64,000 nucleotides of DNA, taken from NCBI GenBank assembly GCA_964590725.1, contig CAZPWF010000001.1, positions 43,373 through 107,372 of the forward strand, written 5' to 3'. Position 1 is the first letter of the stretch; every line of letters begins with the position of its first letter. Under the pieces are notes generated by a model that saw only the letters and a list, made by a program, of their open reading frames with translations, did no database searches and had not been told where the DNA came from. Made by a program: the position numbers and the translations under genes. Positions 53,366-62,241 of this stretch are shown in pieces. The DNA comes from CAZPWF01 sp964590725 (lineage in GTDB: Bacteria; Patescibacteriota; Saccharimonadia; Saccharimonadales; JACQNP01).

Positions 53366-54397
53366 ATGGCTGAAAAAACCAACCAATTAGATATCGATGC
53401 AATCATTTCAGATGTACTAAACACCATCGAGCGTGAACGAGAGCGAGAGATTATTTCTCGTCGTTTCGGGCTTTATGATCGAAAAGAAACATTAGAGCAA
53501 ATTGGCGAACTACTTGGCATAACACGCGAACGTGTTAGACAACTAGAAAAAGCAATTCTTACCCGACTCCGAGCACAAGCAGGGCAAGGACAACTACCTC
53601 ACATTTCAAATGCACAAAACATACTTTCAGACCAGATTACATCACTCGGAAACGTTGCGCGTATCACAGACCTCACAGGGAAGCTTCTCAGCACGAATTC
53701 ACGAACAGATCAATCAAAAGTATCTTTCTTAGCAACACTATGCCCAGAATTGACCATCGTGGACGAAAACGATTATTTCTTTCACGCTGTTGGCCTCAAA
53801 AAAGTCCACGACGAAAAGAAGATCAAGGAATTGGTTGCAAAAATAATTGATGCCGTTAAGAAAATTGGCAAGCCAACTACAATTGAAGAGATTGCTACTA
53901 CGGCAGGACAAAAGGATGCTAAACACACTCAAGCACTTGCATCAACTTCTAAGGGGCTTGCGACTCTTAACGGTCGTTGGGGACTTGTAAAATGGCCAAT
54001 GGTCAACCCAAAGAATATCCGTGACAAAATCTACGTTATTCTTTACGAAAACGGCAAACATATGCACTTTAACGAGATCGCAAAGGCAATTAAGGGCTCT
54101 GAATTCAAGCGAAAAGATGTCACAACCCAAGCGATTCATAATGAACTTATAAAAGACAAGCGATTCGTTCTGATCGGACGCGGTATATATGCACTCAGAG
54201 AATGGGGTTATGACAAGGGAACTGTTGCTGACGTCATTACGGAAGTTCTTCAAAAATCCGGCAAACCTATGAAACGTGACGACATTGTTAAGGAAGTTCT
54301 TAAGAGCCGCTACGTCAAAGAGACCACTATCCTTTTGAACCTACAAGGCAAGCCACAGTTCAAACGAGTCGCCAAAGCCACCTACACCCTAGCTTAA
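53366..54397 (+). CDS. Sigma-70 region 4 plus HARE-HTH regulator
   Basis: ATG 53366 follows GAGGAAGA; the longer frame to 53291 runs through the promoter. The 343-aa product has an N-terminal block (residues about 20-65) that is a typical sigma region 4.2 helix-turn-helix (RRFGLYDRKETLEQIGELLGITRERVRQLEKAILTRLR). There is no region 2 or 3, so it cannot melt promoters as a normal sigma. The rest has HARE-HTH domains of the RNA polymerase delta-subunit type (NGKHMHFNEIAKAIKGSEFKRKDVTTQAIHNELIKDKRFVLIGRGIYAL). A second, similar repeat comes at the C-terminus. It probably binds RNA polymerase or DNA as a transcription regulator. Confidence 0.85.
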   Translation: MAEKTNQLDIDAIISDVLNTIEREREREIISRRFGLYDRKETLEQIGELLGITRERVRQLEKAILTRLRAQAGQGQLPHISNAQNILSDQITSLGNVARITDLTGKLLSTNSRTDQSKVSFLATLCPELTIVDENDYFFHAVGLKKVHDEKKIKELVAKIIDAVKKIGKPTTIEEIATTAGQKDAKHTQALASTSKGLATLNGRWGLVKWPMVNPKNIRDKIYVILYENGKHMHFNEIAKAIKGSEFKRKDVTTQAIHNELIKDKRFVLIGRGIYALREWGYDKGTVADVITEVLQKSGKPMKRDDIVKEVLKSRYVKETTILLNLQGKPQFKRVAKATYTLA

Positions 54398-54418
54398 GCA
54401 TAGATATAGCCCAAGATA

Positions 54419-55033
54419 ATGTACCACTATCCCCCGGCTAAACTTGCACCAGAAGCTTATGGGCAAGTGGAGAAATGCATGCTTGAACAGCCACCAAATC
54501 CAATGCTGATGAGCTGGACTGGTAAAGGCAATTTTCCACGAACCTTTCATGGGCTTATTGATGAGTTAACAGCACTAGAGAAGCCAGCGCCAGATATATA
54601 CGTTCTTACTGCATATTCCGCAATTCCATTAGCAGATGCATTACGAGGCTACTACGAGGAACTTGGACTAGACACTCCGTACATAACATACATAAACGCA
54701 TTCAGCCATCGTAACAGTAATAGATTAAAACTTAGCGCGATGATGCGTAAGACTGAAGTTGAAAGATTGGAAGTTGTACTAAGTGAAAGTAGTGCGCCTT
54801 GCGTTGTTGATGAATATAAGAATAGTGGTAATACTGTGTATTTTGCACGTGAGATGATCTCAGATAGTGGCGAATTTGAGACTATCCATACTATAGAAGG
54901 ACAATGGTATCACGGAGCATATAAAGACGATATCAACCTGCAGGAGATGACATCATCGCATGCAGCATTCATGTACGAAACCGGCAGAAAAGCAGCTATA
55001 CTAGCCCGTGCTCAACAAAATAATCAAACTTGA
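54419..55033 (+). CDS. Phosphoribosyltransferase-like protein
   Basis: The 204-aa product has a Rossmann-like core with CVVDEYKNSGNTVYFAREMI (about residues 124-143), which resembles the PRPP-binding loop of type I phosphoribosyltransferases (VVDD..SG.T). A preceding strand (PDIYVLTAYSAIPLADALRGYYEEL) fits the PPi loop region. The hood domain is not recognisable, so the substrate is unknown. It lies 21 bp after the sigma4-HARE gene and is probably co-transcribed with it. Confidence 0.65.
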   Translation: MYHYPPAKLAPEAYGQVEKCMLEQPPNPMLMSWTGKGNFPRTFHGLIDELTALEKPAPDIYVLTAYSAIPLADALRGYYEELGLDTPYITYINAFSHRNSNRLKLSAMMRKTEVERLEVVLSESSAPCVVDEYKNSGNTVYFAREMISDSGEFETIHTIEGQWYHGAYKDDINLQEMTSSHAAFMYETGRKAAILARAQQNNQT

Positions 55034-55293
55034 ATATACTGAACGTTTTACGAACACTGTTATTGTGACTAGTCTGAAGGTATAAACTAGAACCCGTTGT
55101 AAAAAGTTTGCAATAAACCGCAAAAGCAGGGTAAGTCTCAAAAACAATAAAACAAAATGGATGCGAATGTTGAAACTACACACATAGCATGGCTAGGGCA
55201 ACGACATAAAAACCCGAGACGCATCATAGACATGATGTCGCACAATGTATATTTTGCGACTCCATAATATGAGTTACCAATGATTAACTATAC

Positions 55294-55314
55294 CTCCCCG
55301 TACAGGGGAGTTTT
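55294..55314 (+). terminator. Short GC hairpin with T run
   Basis: CTCCCC (55294-55299) pairs with GGGGAG (55305-55310) around GTACA, followed by TTTT. It could terminate read-through from the sigma4-HARE/PRTase unit 260 bp upstream, or an unknown RNA. Confidence 0.5.
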
Positions 55315-55528
55315 AGACCGAATAGCCATTAATGCACGTAAATTACCCGTGACGTTCGTCGTCATGCAAATCTGCACTTACACTCTTAAGCATCTATTGC
55401 TGTGTAAATGTGTTGTTACGTACAACGTTTTGACTTTTCCACAGTTATGTCGTGAAAATGTTTGCTTTTTCGTTTATTTATTTTTTTGAATGGTTTTCCC
55501 CTGCACCTATGTGATGTGTAGTAAATAT

Positions 55529-55557
55529 TTGACATTATGCCCTTTTACAATTATTAT
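55529..55557 (+). promoter_or_regulatory. Orphan near-consensus promoter facing the dcw cluster end
   Basis: Perfect TTGACA (55529-55534), 17-bp spacer, TATTAT (55552-55557). No ORF follows on plus. A GC block ending GTGGGGGTTTT (55625-55635) could end a short RNA of about 75 nt. Confidence 0.6.
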
Positions 55558-55633
55558 ATACTTTTTTATGTACTTGCCCACGTTCACTTACTGAACATTT
55601 TGCGAACTACTAGGGTAGAGCGGAGTGGGGGTT

Positions 55634-56560
55634 TTACTTATAAAATATTCTATCTTCTACGCGCACATCAACATATTCTGACGGTTGAGTTTTTGATTTA
55701 GCTTTTATATGATCTTTAAGTGCTAGGTAGCTCCCTATCTGCTGTCTTAAGTCGTTCTGCAAATTAAACTTAATAATATATGGTGTGTCTTTTGGCTGTA
55801 TATGAAGCTCATTTGCTGCAGCCGGCAATTTGACTGCCTCTATGGTCATATTGTTCTGCTTAAAGTATTCCTGAGCCTCTGTAATAAATTTAACTGTACT
55901 CTTAGGCAGAATCAATCTACCCATTTCAACTTCAGTATTCACAGCATCCTCAATGCGAATTAAGTCATTGTATTGCTGACCATTTGGTAACTCACTTAAC
56001 GGCATAAGAGCTGTCCCGTCTTCGCCAACAACAACACCGGCCGATTTACTACCAATAATAAGAGCAGGTTTAGCTGGCGCAATCTGAACAATCGGTCTTT
56101 TACCAATAAGAGGCATATTAATAGACACCTCACCAAGTTCGGAAAATTGTTGCTTAATCTGCGACGCAAGTTCATTAGTATTTATTGTGAGTTTTGATCT
56201 GTTCCAGATTGATTTTGACATAATTTCACCAATACCTTGTTCATAATCTGAGGTCGATCGTAATATTGTTGGAGTAGTCTGAGTTAATGGAACCACTTTT
56301 GGCTTATTAACATCAATGACTAGCGCATAGCCTATAGCTCCAGCAATAATAAGTCCAGCCATAATACCTGGAATGTAATGTAAGCGCGAAATCTTATTAA
56401 CAGTAGCGTCTGAACTTGATGACTTCAACTTACTATCAGCTCGCTGTTCGGTTGAAGACTCTGGTCGAGAACGATTAGCATGATAAGAAAATACGCTGGC
56501 TCGACCTGTTTCAGGTCGAGCTGTTCGCTGCGTTACTTGTGTTTTCTTTTTCTTAAGCAT
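55634..56560 (-). CDS. ftsQ: FtsQ/DivIB-like division protein
   Basis: The 308-aa bitopic protein has a basic cytoplasmic region (1-68), one helix (about 70-90; YIPGIMAGLIIAGAIGYALVI) and an outside part. A POTRA-like region (INTNELASQIKQQFSELGEVSINMPLIGKRPIVQIAPAKPALII) and a beta domain follow, as in FtsQ. FtsQ/DivIB bridges early and late divisome proteins and binds FtsL. It is the last gene of the dcw cluster and shares one base with murG. The long Ser/Arg-rich N-terminus is larger than in E. coli. The identification rests on position, topology and domain pattern. Confidence 0.82.
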   Translation of the reverse strand: MLKKKKTQVTQRTARPETGRASVFSYHANRSRPESSTEQRADSKLKSSSSDATVNKISRLHYIPGIMAGLIIAGAIGYALVIDVNKPKVVPLTQTTPTILRSTSDYEQGIGEIMSKSIWNRSKLTINTNELASQIKQQFSELGEVSINMPLIGKRPIVQIAPAKPALIIGSKSAGVVVGEDGTALMPLSELPNGQQYNDLIRIEDAVNTEVEMGRLILPKSTVKFITEAQEYFKQNNMTIEAVKLPAAANELHIQPKDTPYIIKFNLQNDLRQQIGSYLALKDHIKAKSKTQPSEYVDVRVEDRIFYK

Positions 56561-57705
56561 TACGAATCGTGCCTTGCTTCCTCTAATAGTATTCCGGCTA
56601 ACTTAGAAGCGGCATCCGTTATTGTAATAGCTTGGAGATTTCGAGCGTACTCAATGCACGCTTTAGGATTGTTAAGCAATTTTTCGACGACCGACAGGAA
56701 ATTATTATCAGACATGTCAGATTCTTGCAAAACACACGCAGCCCCCTGCTCTTCTAAATATTTTGCATTTTTTAGTTGATGGCCACCCGATAAATGAGGG
56801 CTTGGGACCACTATACAAGCCTTGCCTTGAACTCCAAACTCAGCTAACGTGTTGGCGCCTGCACGCGTAACAATTAAATCGGCTGCGCCACTATACATAT
56901 ACATTGGTTTTAGCATAGCAAACACCTGAAGATGAGGGTGTTTGTAGCCATCGTAAATAATATCTTTACCCTTGCCTGTTTGGTGAATGATAAATAATTT
57001 AGGATTGTTTATAAATAAGCTATCCACCGTCTGTGCCAATATTTTGTTTATCTTTTCTGCGCCGCTACTGCCTCCCGTAATCATCAATATTTTCGCATCT
57101 AATGGAAGCTGTAGTGTTTTTCTATAATGTTCCTTCTTTTCTGAGTTAACAGGAAGATACTCATGCCCTACCAAGACTCCGACATGACGTACTCGGTCTT
57201 TTGAATAGGCGTAGAACTCTGAGGGCATTGCAGTTGCATGAATTCGCGCCCATCGACCAATTATGCGGTTAGCGAGCCCAGGAATAGCGTCTGAGTCATG
57301 TGTCACGATCGGGATACGCCAAATAGCGCTGGCTAGACCAATCGGCACCCCAACAAAGCCACCTTTTAGAAACACTACATCAGGTTTTTGTACTCGAATC
57401 AACCAAATAGACTGAATTATTCCAATGACGAAATAACAAAGGTCTCGAATATTTAATAGAATAGTCTTAACATCCGTCAGGCGACGTATCCATGATTCGC
57501 CATGATAACGACGAAATTTACCAGCAAAAATAGTTTTTATATCATTAATATCGTCGTTTTTATCTATAATATCGGCAAACTTGCCTTTACGTTCACCTAC
57601 ATACACCAATGTACAATCCGGGTCCTGTATTTTCAGCTCATGTGCGACGGCTAGGATTGGCGTAATGTGTCCGCCCGTTCCTCCGCCTGTCAGTAATATC
57701 TTCAT
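56560..57705 (-). CDS. murG: UDP-GlcNAc:lipid I N-acetylglucosaminyltransferase
   Basis: The 381-aa GT-B enzyme adds GlcNAc to lipid I to make lipid II. Motifs: LLTGGGTGGHITPILAVAHEL (acceptor/phosphate loop), FLKGGFVGVPIGLA, MITGGSSGAEKINKIL, and donor-site VTRAGANTLAEFGVQGKACIVVPSP...GHQLKNAKYL. Its start lies 68 bp inside ftsW in another frame, so translation is coupled. Length is slightly over the family mean. Confidence 0.97.
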   Translation of the reverse strand: MKILLTGGGTGGHITPILAVAHELKIQDPDCTLVYVGERKGKFADIIDKNDDINDIKTIFAGKFRRYHGESWIRRLTDVKTILLNIRDLCYFVIGIIQSIWLIRVQKPDVVFLKGGFVGVPIGLASAIWRIPIVTHDSDAIPGLANRIIGRWARIHATAMPSEFYAYSKDRVRHVGVLVGHEYLPVNSEKKEHYRKTLQLPLDAKILMITGGSSGAEKINKILAQTVDSLFINNPKLFIIHQTGKGKDIIYDGYKHPHLQVFAMLKPMYMYSGAADLIVTRAGANTLAEFGVQGKACIVVPSPHLSGGHQLKNAKYLEEQGAACVLQESDMSDNNFLSVVEKLLNNPKACIEYARNLQAITITDAASKLAGILLEEARHDS

Positions 57706-58894
57706 TACCGTCCTCTTTTAGATCTAGGTTAGTATTTGCACTGTAGGTAGTATAACGAGAAATATTAAACACTATACCGATTGCAGCAGTAACAAAGATT
57801 ATGCTGGTACCTCCATAGCTAATAAACGGCAACGTAATGCCTTTGAGTGGCAAAAGCCCCACCATAGCACCAATATTTATCAACGCCTGCGTACTAAGCC
57901 ACGCTAACACCCCAACGACAAGTAACCTGCTAAAAATGTCTGGCGCTCTTTCCATTATTATCTTTAGTCGAGCATAAAACGCCGCATACAGACAAAGTAG
58001 CAATGTTACTCCGAAAAAACCGAACTTTTCAGAAAATATTGCAAATATAGAGTCGTTAGCCGCCTCGGGTAAATACCCATAGGCCTGAACACTATGAGCC
58101 AGACCCTTTCCGAACATACCACCAGAACCAACCGCAATCAGCGCCTGGCAAGCCTGATATCCACTGTTCTGACAGTCTCTCTCTGGTTGAAGAAAAGTCT
58201 GGAACCTATCACGTCGATACGGAGAAGAAACAATGAGCAACCCCGTGCCAGCAATAACAATTAACCCAATAATTAGAACACGGCGTAATGGCAAGCAAGC
58301 TACAAAACACATGGCTGCAATCATAGCCATCAACACCCCAGTAGAACCAAGGTCGCTCTGCAATTTAGGGTTAGCAACAATGACAGCAATGATCGCAATT
58401 ACTATTAAAAGTGGGCGAAAAGTTTTTTTAGAATCACTCAGCTGTTTATTCTTTATCCTGTCTGTTAAAAATCCAGCCAACCATATAAGTAGTGCAAATT
58501 TTATTAGCTCTACAGCCTGAAAAGACAATCCCCCTATCTGCACCCATCGATACGCTCCATTTACCCTTTCCCCAAAAATCATAACTGCTATAGAAGCGAT
58601 AATCGATGCAAATATAAGAGGTTTCTCAAACTTACGCCAGGATTGGGTTGGCACTATTGATGCAATAACAAAAGTAATAATCCCAAGGCAAATAGCGACG
58701 AACTGCTTAGTGATGAAGTAATTTTCTCCAACATTTTTCTGGACACTAAGTCCGGGGCTTATAGCGTAAACAACAATTAGACCTATAACTAATAGTGATA
58801 CTGAAAAAATTAGTAACCAATAATCCGGACGGTGACGTCGAGTCTTTTGGTCCTTCGTTATATACGCTGGTCGCCTCACCGATCTACTATTCAC
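57638..58894 (-). CDS. ftsW: FtsW, SEDS-family glycosyltransferase
   Basis: The 418-aa SEDS polymerase has ten predicted helices. Signature regions are GGLSFQAVELIKFALLIWLAGFL, SDLGSTGVLMAMIAAMCF (catalytic-type Asp in QSDLGST), SGGMFGKGLAHSVQAYGYLPEAANDSIFAIFSEKFGF and LLPLKGITLPFISYGGTSI. It polymerises septal glycan with the adjacent PBP. The C-terminal end overlaps murG by 68 bp. Neighbours identify it as FtsW rather than RodA. Confidence 0.96.
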   Translation of the reverse strand: MNSRSVRRPAYITKDQKTRRHRPDYWLLIFSVSLLVIGLIVVYAISPGLSVQKNVGENYFITKQFVAICLGIITFVIASIVPTQSWRKFEKPLIFASIIASIAVMIFGERVNGAYRWVQIGGLSFQAVELIKFALLIWLAGFLTDRIKNKQLSDSKKTFRPLLIVIAIIAVIVANPKLQSDLGSTGVLMAMIAAMCFVACLPLRRVLIIGLIVIAGTGLLIVSSPYRRDRFQTFLQPERDCQNSGYQACQALIAVGSGGMFGKGLAHSVQAYGYLPEAANDSIFAIFSEKFGFFGVTLLLCLYAAFYARLKIIMERAPDIFSRLLVVGVLAWLSTQALINIGAMVGLLPLKGITLPFISYGGTSIIFVTAAIGIVFNISRYTTYSANTNLDLKEDGNEDITDRRRNGRTHYANPSRRT

Positions 58895-58897
58895 TAT

Positions 58898-59938
58898 CTA
58901 CGACCTTCCGAGCAAAAAGACAACAAGTCCAAGCACAGCAGCAACCTGACCAATAATCCAAAAACGCATTGTGATTTTCGTTTCTGGCCAGCCAATTGCT
59001 TCAAAATGATGATGAATAGGAGAAGAGCGAAATACTTTTTTGCCGCTTCTTAATTTTTTAGATAGTCTGTTTATTATGACGGAACCTGTCTCTGCAACGT
59101 ATACAATTCCGATTATCGGAAGTACAAAAATAGTGTCAGTCTGCATTGCAATAACTCCTAATGCCGTCCCTAGTGCAAACGAACCAACATCACCCATAAA
59201 AAAGCGCGCTGGAAAAATATTAAACCACGTATAGCTCAAAAGTGCCCCGACCACAGCCATACAGAAAGCAGCTAACGCGTATTTCCCTTCAATACCAGCA
59301 ATAAGCGCATAAGCTCCAAACGAAGAAGCCAAAAGACCGCCGGCAAGACCATCAAGCCCATCAGTAATATTTACTGAATTTGCGGTTGCTATGACCACAA
59401 ACCAAAACAATACAATAACCAGAATACCTATGTGTACTTGGCCCATTCCAGGCACCTGGACACTACTAACGTCCAGTTTTGCGTAAAACCACCAACCACC
59501 AACTAAGGCTACAAGACTATGTAGGGCAAATTTTATCTTCGCCTGCATTCCTGCTATACCTTTACCGCCGCCGCGAATATTTAACCAATCATCAATTAGG
59601 CCAATCAAACCCGAAAATAACATGGCGGCTAGAGGCAGCCAGGTCTGACTTCTACTCAGATTGAAAAGAATCGTTACTGTGGCTATGGACATCACAAATA
59701 TAAGTCCAGCCATAGTAGGTATATGTCGTTTGTGCTTTTCAGCGTGAAGCTGTTTATATACTTCAGCCTTTCCGCCGGCCCATGCATCAGTTCTCTGCTG
59801 TTTCCACCACTTACCCTTGTATGCCAATGAAGTATAGATAGGCGTAATAAGCATACTAAGAATAAATGCTGCAAATCCAAGCAACAATACTCTCACTAAG
59901 GTGTTTGTTTCTAATACTAAATTTATGGTTTGTGTCAT
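58898..59938 (-). CDS. mraY: Phospho-N-acetylmuramoyl-pentapeptide transferase
   Basis: The 346-aa polytopic enzyme makes lipid I on the inner membrane face. Typical blocks: KRHIPTMAGLIFVMSIATVTILF, FSGLIGLIDDWLNIR (Asp-Asp), NSVNITDGLDGLAGGLLASSF (NxTDGxDGL), FMGDVGSFALGTALG and FRSSPIHHHFEAIGWPETKITMRFWIIG. All catalytic Asp/His positions are present. It lies between ftsI and ftsW with short gaps. Confidence 0.97.
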   Translation of the reverse strand: MTQTINLVLETNTLVRVLLLGFAAFILSMLITPIYTSLAYKGKWWKQQRTDAWAGGKAEVYKQLHAEKHKRHIPTMAGLIFVMSIATVTILFNLSRSQTWLPLAAMLFSGLIGLIDDWLNIRGGGKGIAGMQAKIKFALHSLVALVGGWWFYAKLDVSSVQVPGMGQVHIGILVIVLFWFVVIATANSVNITDGLDGLAGGLLASSFGAYALIAGIEGKYALAAFCMAVVGALLSYTWFNIFPARFFMGDVGSFALGTALGVIAMQTDTIFVLPIIGIVYVAETGSVIINRLSKKLRSGKKVFRSSPIHHHFEAIGWPETKITMRFWIIGQVAAVLGLVVFLLGRS

Positions 59939-59964
59939 GAGTAAACTCTAGGAAACATTATACG

Positions 59965-61737
59965 CTAATTCTTAGGTGTTACACCATAATTATCTATAAG
60001 CATATTAACCAGGTTAAGCCCTATAGGAGCCGCTGCCCTTGCCCCTGCATAGCCACCTATTCCTGGCTCGTTAACACGCACAGCGACTATATACTCAGGT
60101 TCATTACCGCCGACGTAACTTAAGAATGTCCCATTAAACCGATCCTCATAATAACCTCCGCCCGGCTTAGCAACCTGTGCAGTACCTGTTTTTGTACCAA
60201 TTCCATACTCTGGGCGCAATTCTTTCATACCGTATACCATATGATTTTTCGAAAAAGCAAACTCCATAATTCCCCTCACCTCTTTACTAGTGTCTGGGCT
60301 TACTACATTTGACTTTACAACTTCCGGTTTCTTTTCTGTTGCAACACCATTTCCATCAATTACCTTTTCAACCAAATGCGGCTTAAAGTAAGTACCCCCA
60401 TTTATAACACTAGCCAAGGCAGAAGCCATCTGTAGAGGGGTCGCTGTCATTCCCTGACCAAAAGCTGAGTTAGCATATTGAATATTAAGTCCATAACCCT
60501 CGTTTGGGTCGGGTATCGAACCTTCTGCTTCGTAGCCTTGTTCAATCCCAGTTTTTTTACCAAACTGGTAGTGGTTAGTCATATAATCGTGCCAAGTGTT
60601 TCGGGCTTGCTCATTAATTTGACCGCCGCCCATTTGCATCAAAAGCCAAGTCGCCCCAGTATTAAGCGACTGTTGAATTATATCCTGCACCGTCTTAGTG
60701 CCTGGTCCGCCAGCCTCCTCAATGTTCGTAATTTTTGCATCATCAACTATAAAGTATCCTGGATCATAGTATGAAGTATTGCGATTTACAAATCCTTTAT
60801 CAATTGCAGCGGCAGCCGTGAGCGGCTTCATAATTGATCCAACTTCTAGAGGTGAACTAACAGCGGGATTAGTAAACAATGCTGCGTCTTCGACTTTGTT
60901 ATACTCTGTCGGATTATAGGTTGGGTAATTGGCCATCGCTTTTATCTCGCCGGTTTTTACATCCATAATTAAGGCGCTGCCTGATTTTGACTTTGCTCTG
61001 TCTAAGCCTTGCTTCAAGGCATCCTCAAGCTGTTGCTGCATGCCCATATCAACTGTTAGTACTACGCGCTTCCCATCGGTTGGCTGCTGTAATATGTTAT
61101 CTTTTTGAGATGCAAGCGGCACCCCTCGCGCATCAGTAATTGCTTTTAGTAACCCTGGCTTGCCTTTTAGCTCTTGGTTCATCGCCTGCTCAAGACCATA
61201 TTTACCGTCATTATCATCATTAACAAATCCCAGCAATTGCGACGCTAGCGACCCCTGAGGATAAGTCCTATGCTCGGTTTCACGAGTTCCAACACCTTTT
61301 AATTCTAGTGCTGTGACTGCGTCACTTTGTTTTTTGTCTAGAAGTTTCGCTAAAACAACATAGCGGCTTCCTTGTGTGCGCATTTTAGACTCGTATTCCC
61401 CAGCATTACCGCCAACAACTTGCTGTACCTTCGTTGCTACAGACTGGGGGTCTTTTATATACTTAGGATCAACGAACAGCGTATACTTTGTCTCATTAAG
61501 CACTATTGGAACTATATCTTTACCACTATGCGCCTCTATAATGCCGCGTTTTGCTGGAATTTCATATTCTTTTAATTGCCCGCTTAGGGCACTTGTCTGA
61601 TAATAATTGTGTCTAATAACTTGAAGATAAAACAAACGAATGACAAATATCGCTGTAATAACAAGTAATAACGCATACCAGAAGCGTACGCGTTGTAAAG
61701 GACCAAAGAAAGCGTGTGTATTATTATCTGTGCGCAT
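59965..61737 (-). CDS. ftsI: Division transpeptidase (PBP2/FtsI class B PBP)
   Basis: The 590-aa product has one N-terminal helix (about 17-37), a PBP dimer/pedestal domain and a transpeptidase domain. The active sites are SIMK (about residue 300; acyl-Ser), SLN (about 355) and KTG in GTKTGTAQV (about 516). No PASTA domains are present. It crosslinks septal peptidoglycan with FtsW. TATAAT at 61746-61751 (minus) lies eight bases before the ATG, so besides read-through from ftsL it may have its own leaderless promoter. Confidence 0.96.
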   Translation of the reverse strand: MRTDNNTHAFFGPLQRVRFWYALLLVITAIFVIRLFYLQVIRHNYYQTSALSGQLKEYEIPAKRGIIEAHSGKDIVPIVLNETKYTLFVDPKYIKDPQSVATKVQQVVGGNAGEYESKMRTQGSRYVVLAKLLDKKQSDAVTALELKGVGTRETEHRTYPQGSLASQLLGFVNDDNDGKYGLEQAMNQELKGKPGLLKAITDARGVPLASQKDNILQQPTDGKRVVLTVDMGMQQQLEDALKQGLDRAKSKSGSALIMDVKTGEIKAMANYPTYNPTEYNKVEDAALFTNPAVSSPLEVGSIMKPLTAAAAIDKGFVNRNTSYYDPGYFIVDDAKITNIEEAGGPGTKTVQDIIQQSLNTGATWLLMQMGGGQINEQARNTWHDYMTNHYQFGKKTGIEQGYEAEGSIPDPNEGYGLNIQYANSAFGQGMTATPLQMASALASVINGGTYFKPHLVEKVIDGNGVATEKKPEVVKSNVVSPDTSKEVRGIMEFAFSKNHMVYGMKELRPEYGIGTKTGTAQVAKPGGGYYEDRFNGTFLSYVGGNEPEYIVAVRVNEPGIGGYAGARAAAPIGLNLVNMLIDNYGVTPKN

Positions 61738-61745
61738 GCACTGTA

Positions 61746-61751
61746 ATTATA
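61746..61751 (-). promoter_or_regulatory. Internal dcw -10 element before ftsI
   Basis: Perfect TATAAT on minus, eight bases before the ftsI ATG at 61737, in the 16-bp gap after ftsL. It could give ftsI and downstream genes expression independent of mraZ control. Confidence 0.5.
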
Positions 61752-61753
61752 CC

Positions 61754-62101
61754 TTAATTCTGAACCGTTGCACTTGGAGCCAAAGAAACAAAACCTTTTG
61801 CCACTTCGCTATTCTTAACTCGTTCGAGCGCTTGGAGACGCGCAGAATCGACCTCGAGCTGATCTTTTTCGCCACTAAGTTTCGTTTGTTGTTGGCGTAA
61901 ATCATTTAACTGATAGCTGTAAGCATTGGTCTTAGTAACCTGAGTTAGATATAAAAGACCAATTAGACAAGCCAGTACGATAAGAATGATCGTGTTGGTT
62001 ACTGGACCGATAGTGCGTTCCTTTTTTCGGAAAACTGCGGTGTTTTGATTGTTAACTGCAAAGCGCTGACGGCTTACTGATAATGAATTTGAATATGTCA
62101 T
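61754..62101 (-). CDS. ftsL: FtsL-like division protein
   Basis: I chose ATG 62101 (115 aa); a longer frame to 62179 would place a strong hairpin in its first codons. It has a basic N-terminus, one helix (TNTIILIVLACLIGLLYLTQV) and a leucine-zipper-like coiled coil (YQLNDLRQQQTKLSGEKDQLEVDSARLQALERV). This is the FtsL/DivIC layout, and FtsL joins FtsB/DivIC and FtsQ. Position between rsmH and ftsI supports the call. The leader is A-rich with no Shine-Dalgarno site. Confidence 0.85.
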   Translation of the reverse strand: MTYSNSLSVSRQRFAVNNQNTAVFRKKERTIGPVTNTIILIVLACLIGLLYLTQVTKTNAYSYQLNDLRQQQTKLSGEKDQLEVDSARLQALERVKNSEVAKGFVSLAPSATVQN

Positions 62102-62129
62102 ATGTATTTTTTTGTTTATTTTAGTTTTG

Positions 62130-62165
62130 TTCAGACTACCGACTGGGACATGTCGGTAGTCTGAA
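62130..62165. promoter_or_regulatory. Perfect 14-bp hairpin upstream of ftsL
   Basis: 62130-62143 pairs without mismatch with 62152-62165 around an 8-nt loop. The stem ends 28 bp before the ftsL ATG. No T run follows on either strand, so it is not a standard terminator. Candidate RNA processing, stability or operator element. Confidence 0.65.
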
Positions 62166-62241
62166 CCAGTTGCACGCAAAGTTTAGATTACGCGAACCTT
62201 TACTTTGTATGCCCTTGAGAGGCTTTTTACCTGTATTGGCA

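Larger units (their letters stand above)
55034..55633. other. 600-bp spacer between the PRTase-like gene and the division cluster
   Basis: No supported ORF. It holds a short GC hairpin followed by TTTT on plus (55294-55314), a near-consensus promoter on plus (55529-55557) and a hairpin GTTCA/TGAAC (55581-55595). The first 250 bp show nothing further that I can support. The AT-rich part (55430-55500) has long T runs. Confidence 0.5.

Noticed and set aside
62102..62179. Upstream extension of ftsL to ATG 62179
   Set aside because: The extra 26 codons consist largely of the perfect hairpin, and the resulting residues are unlike FtsL N-termini.
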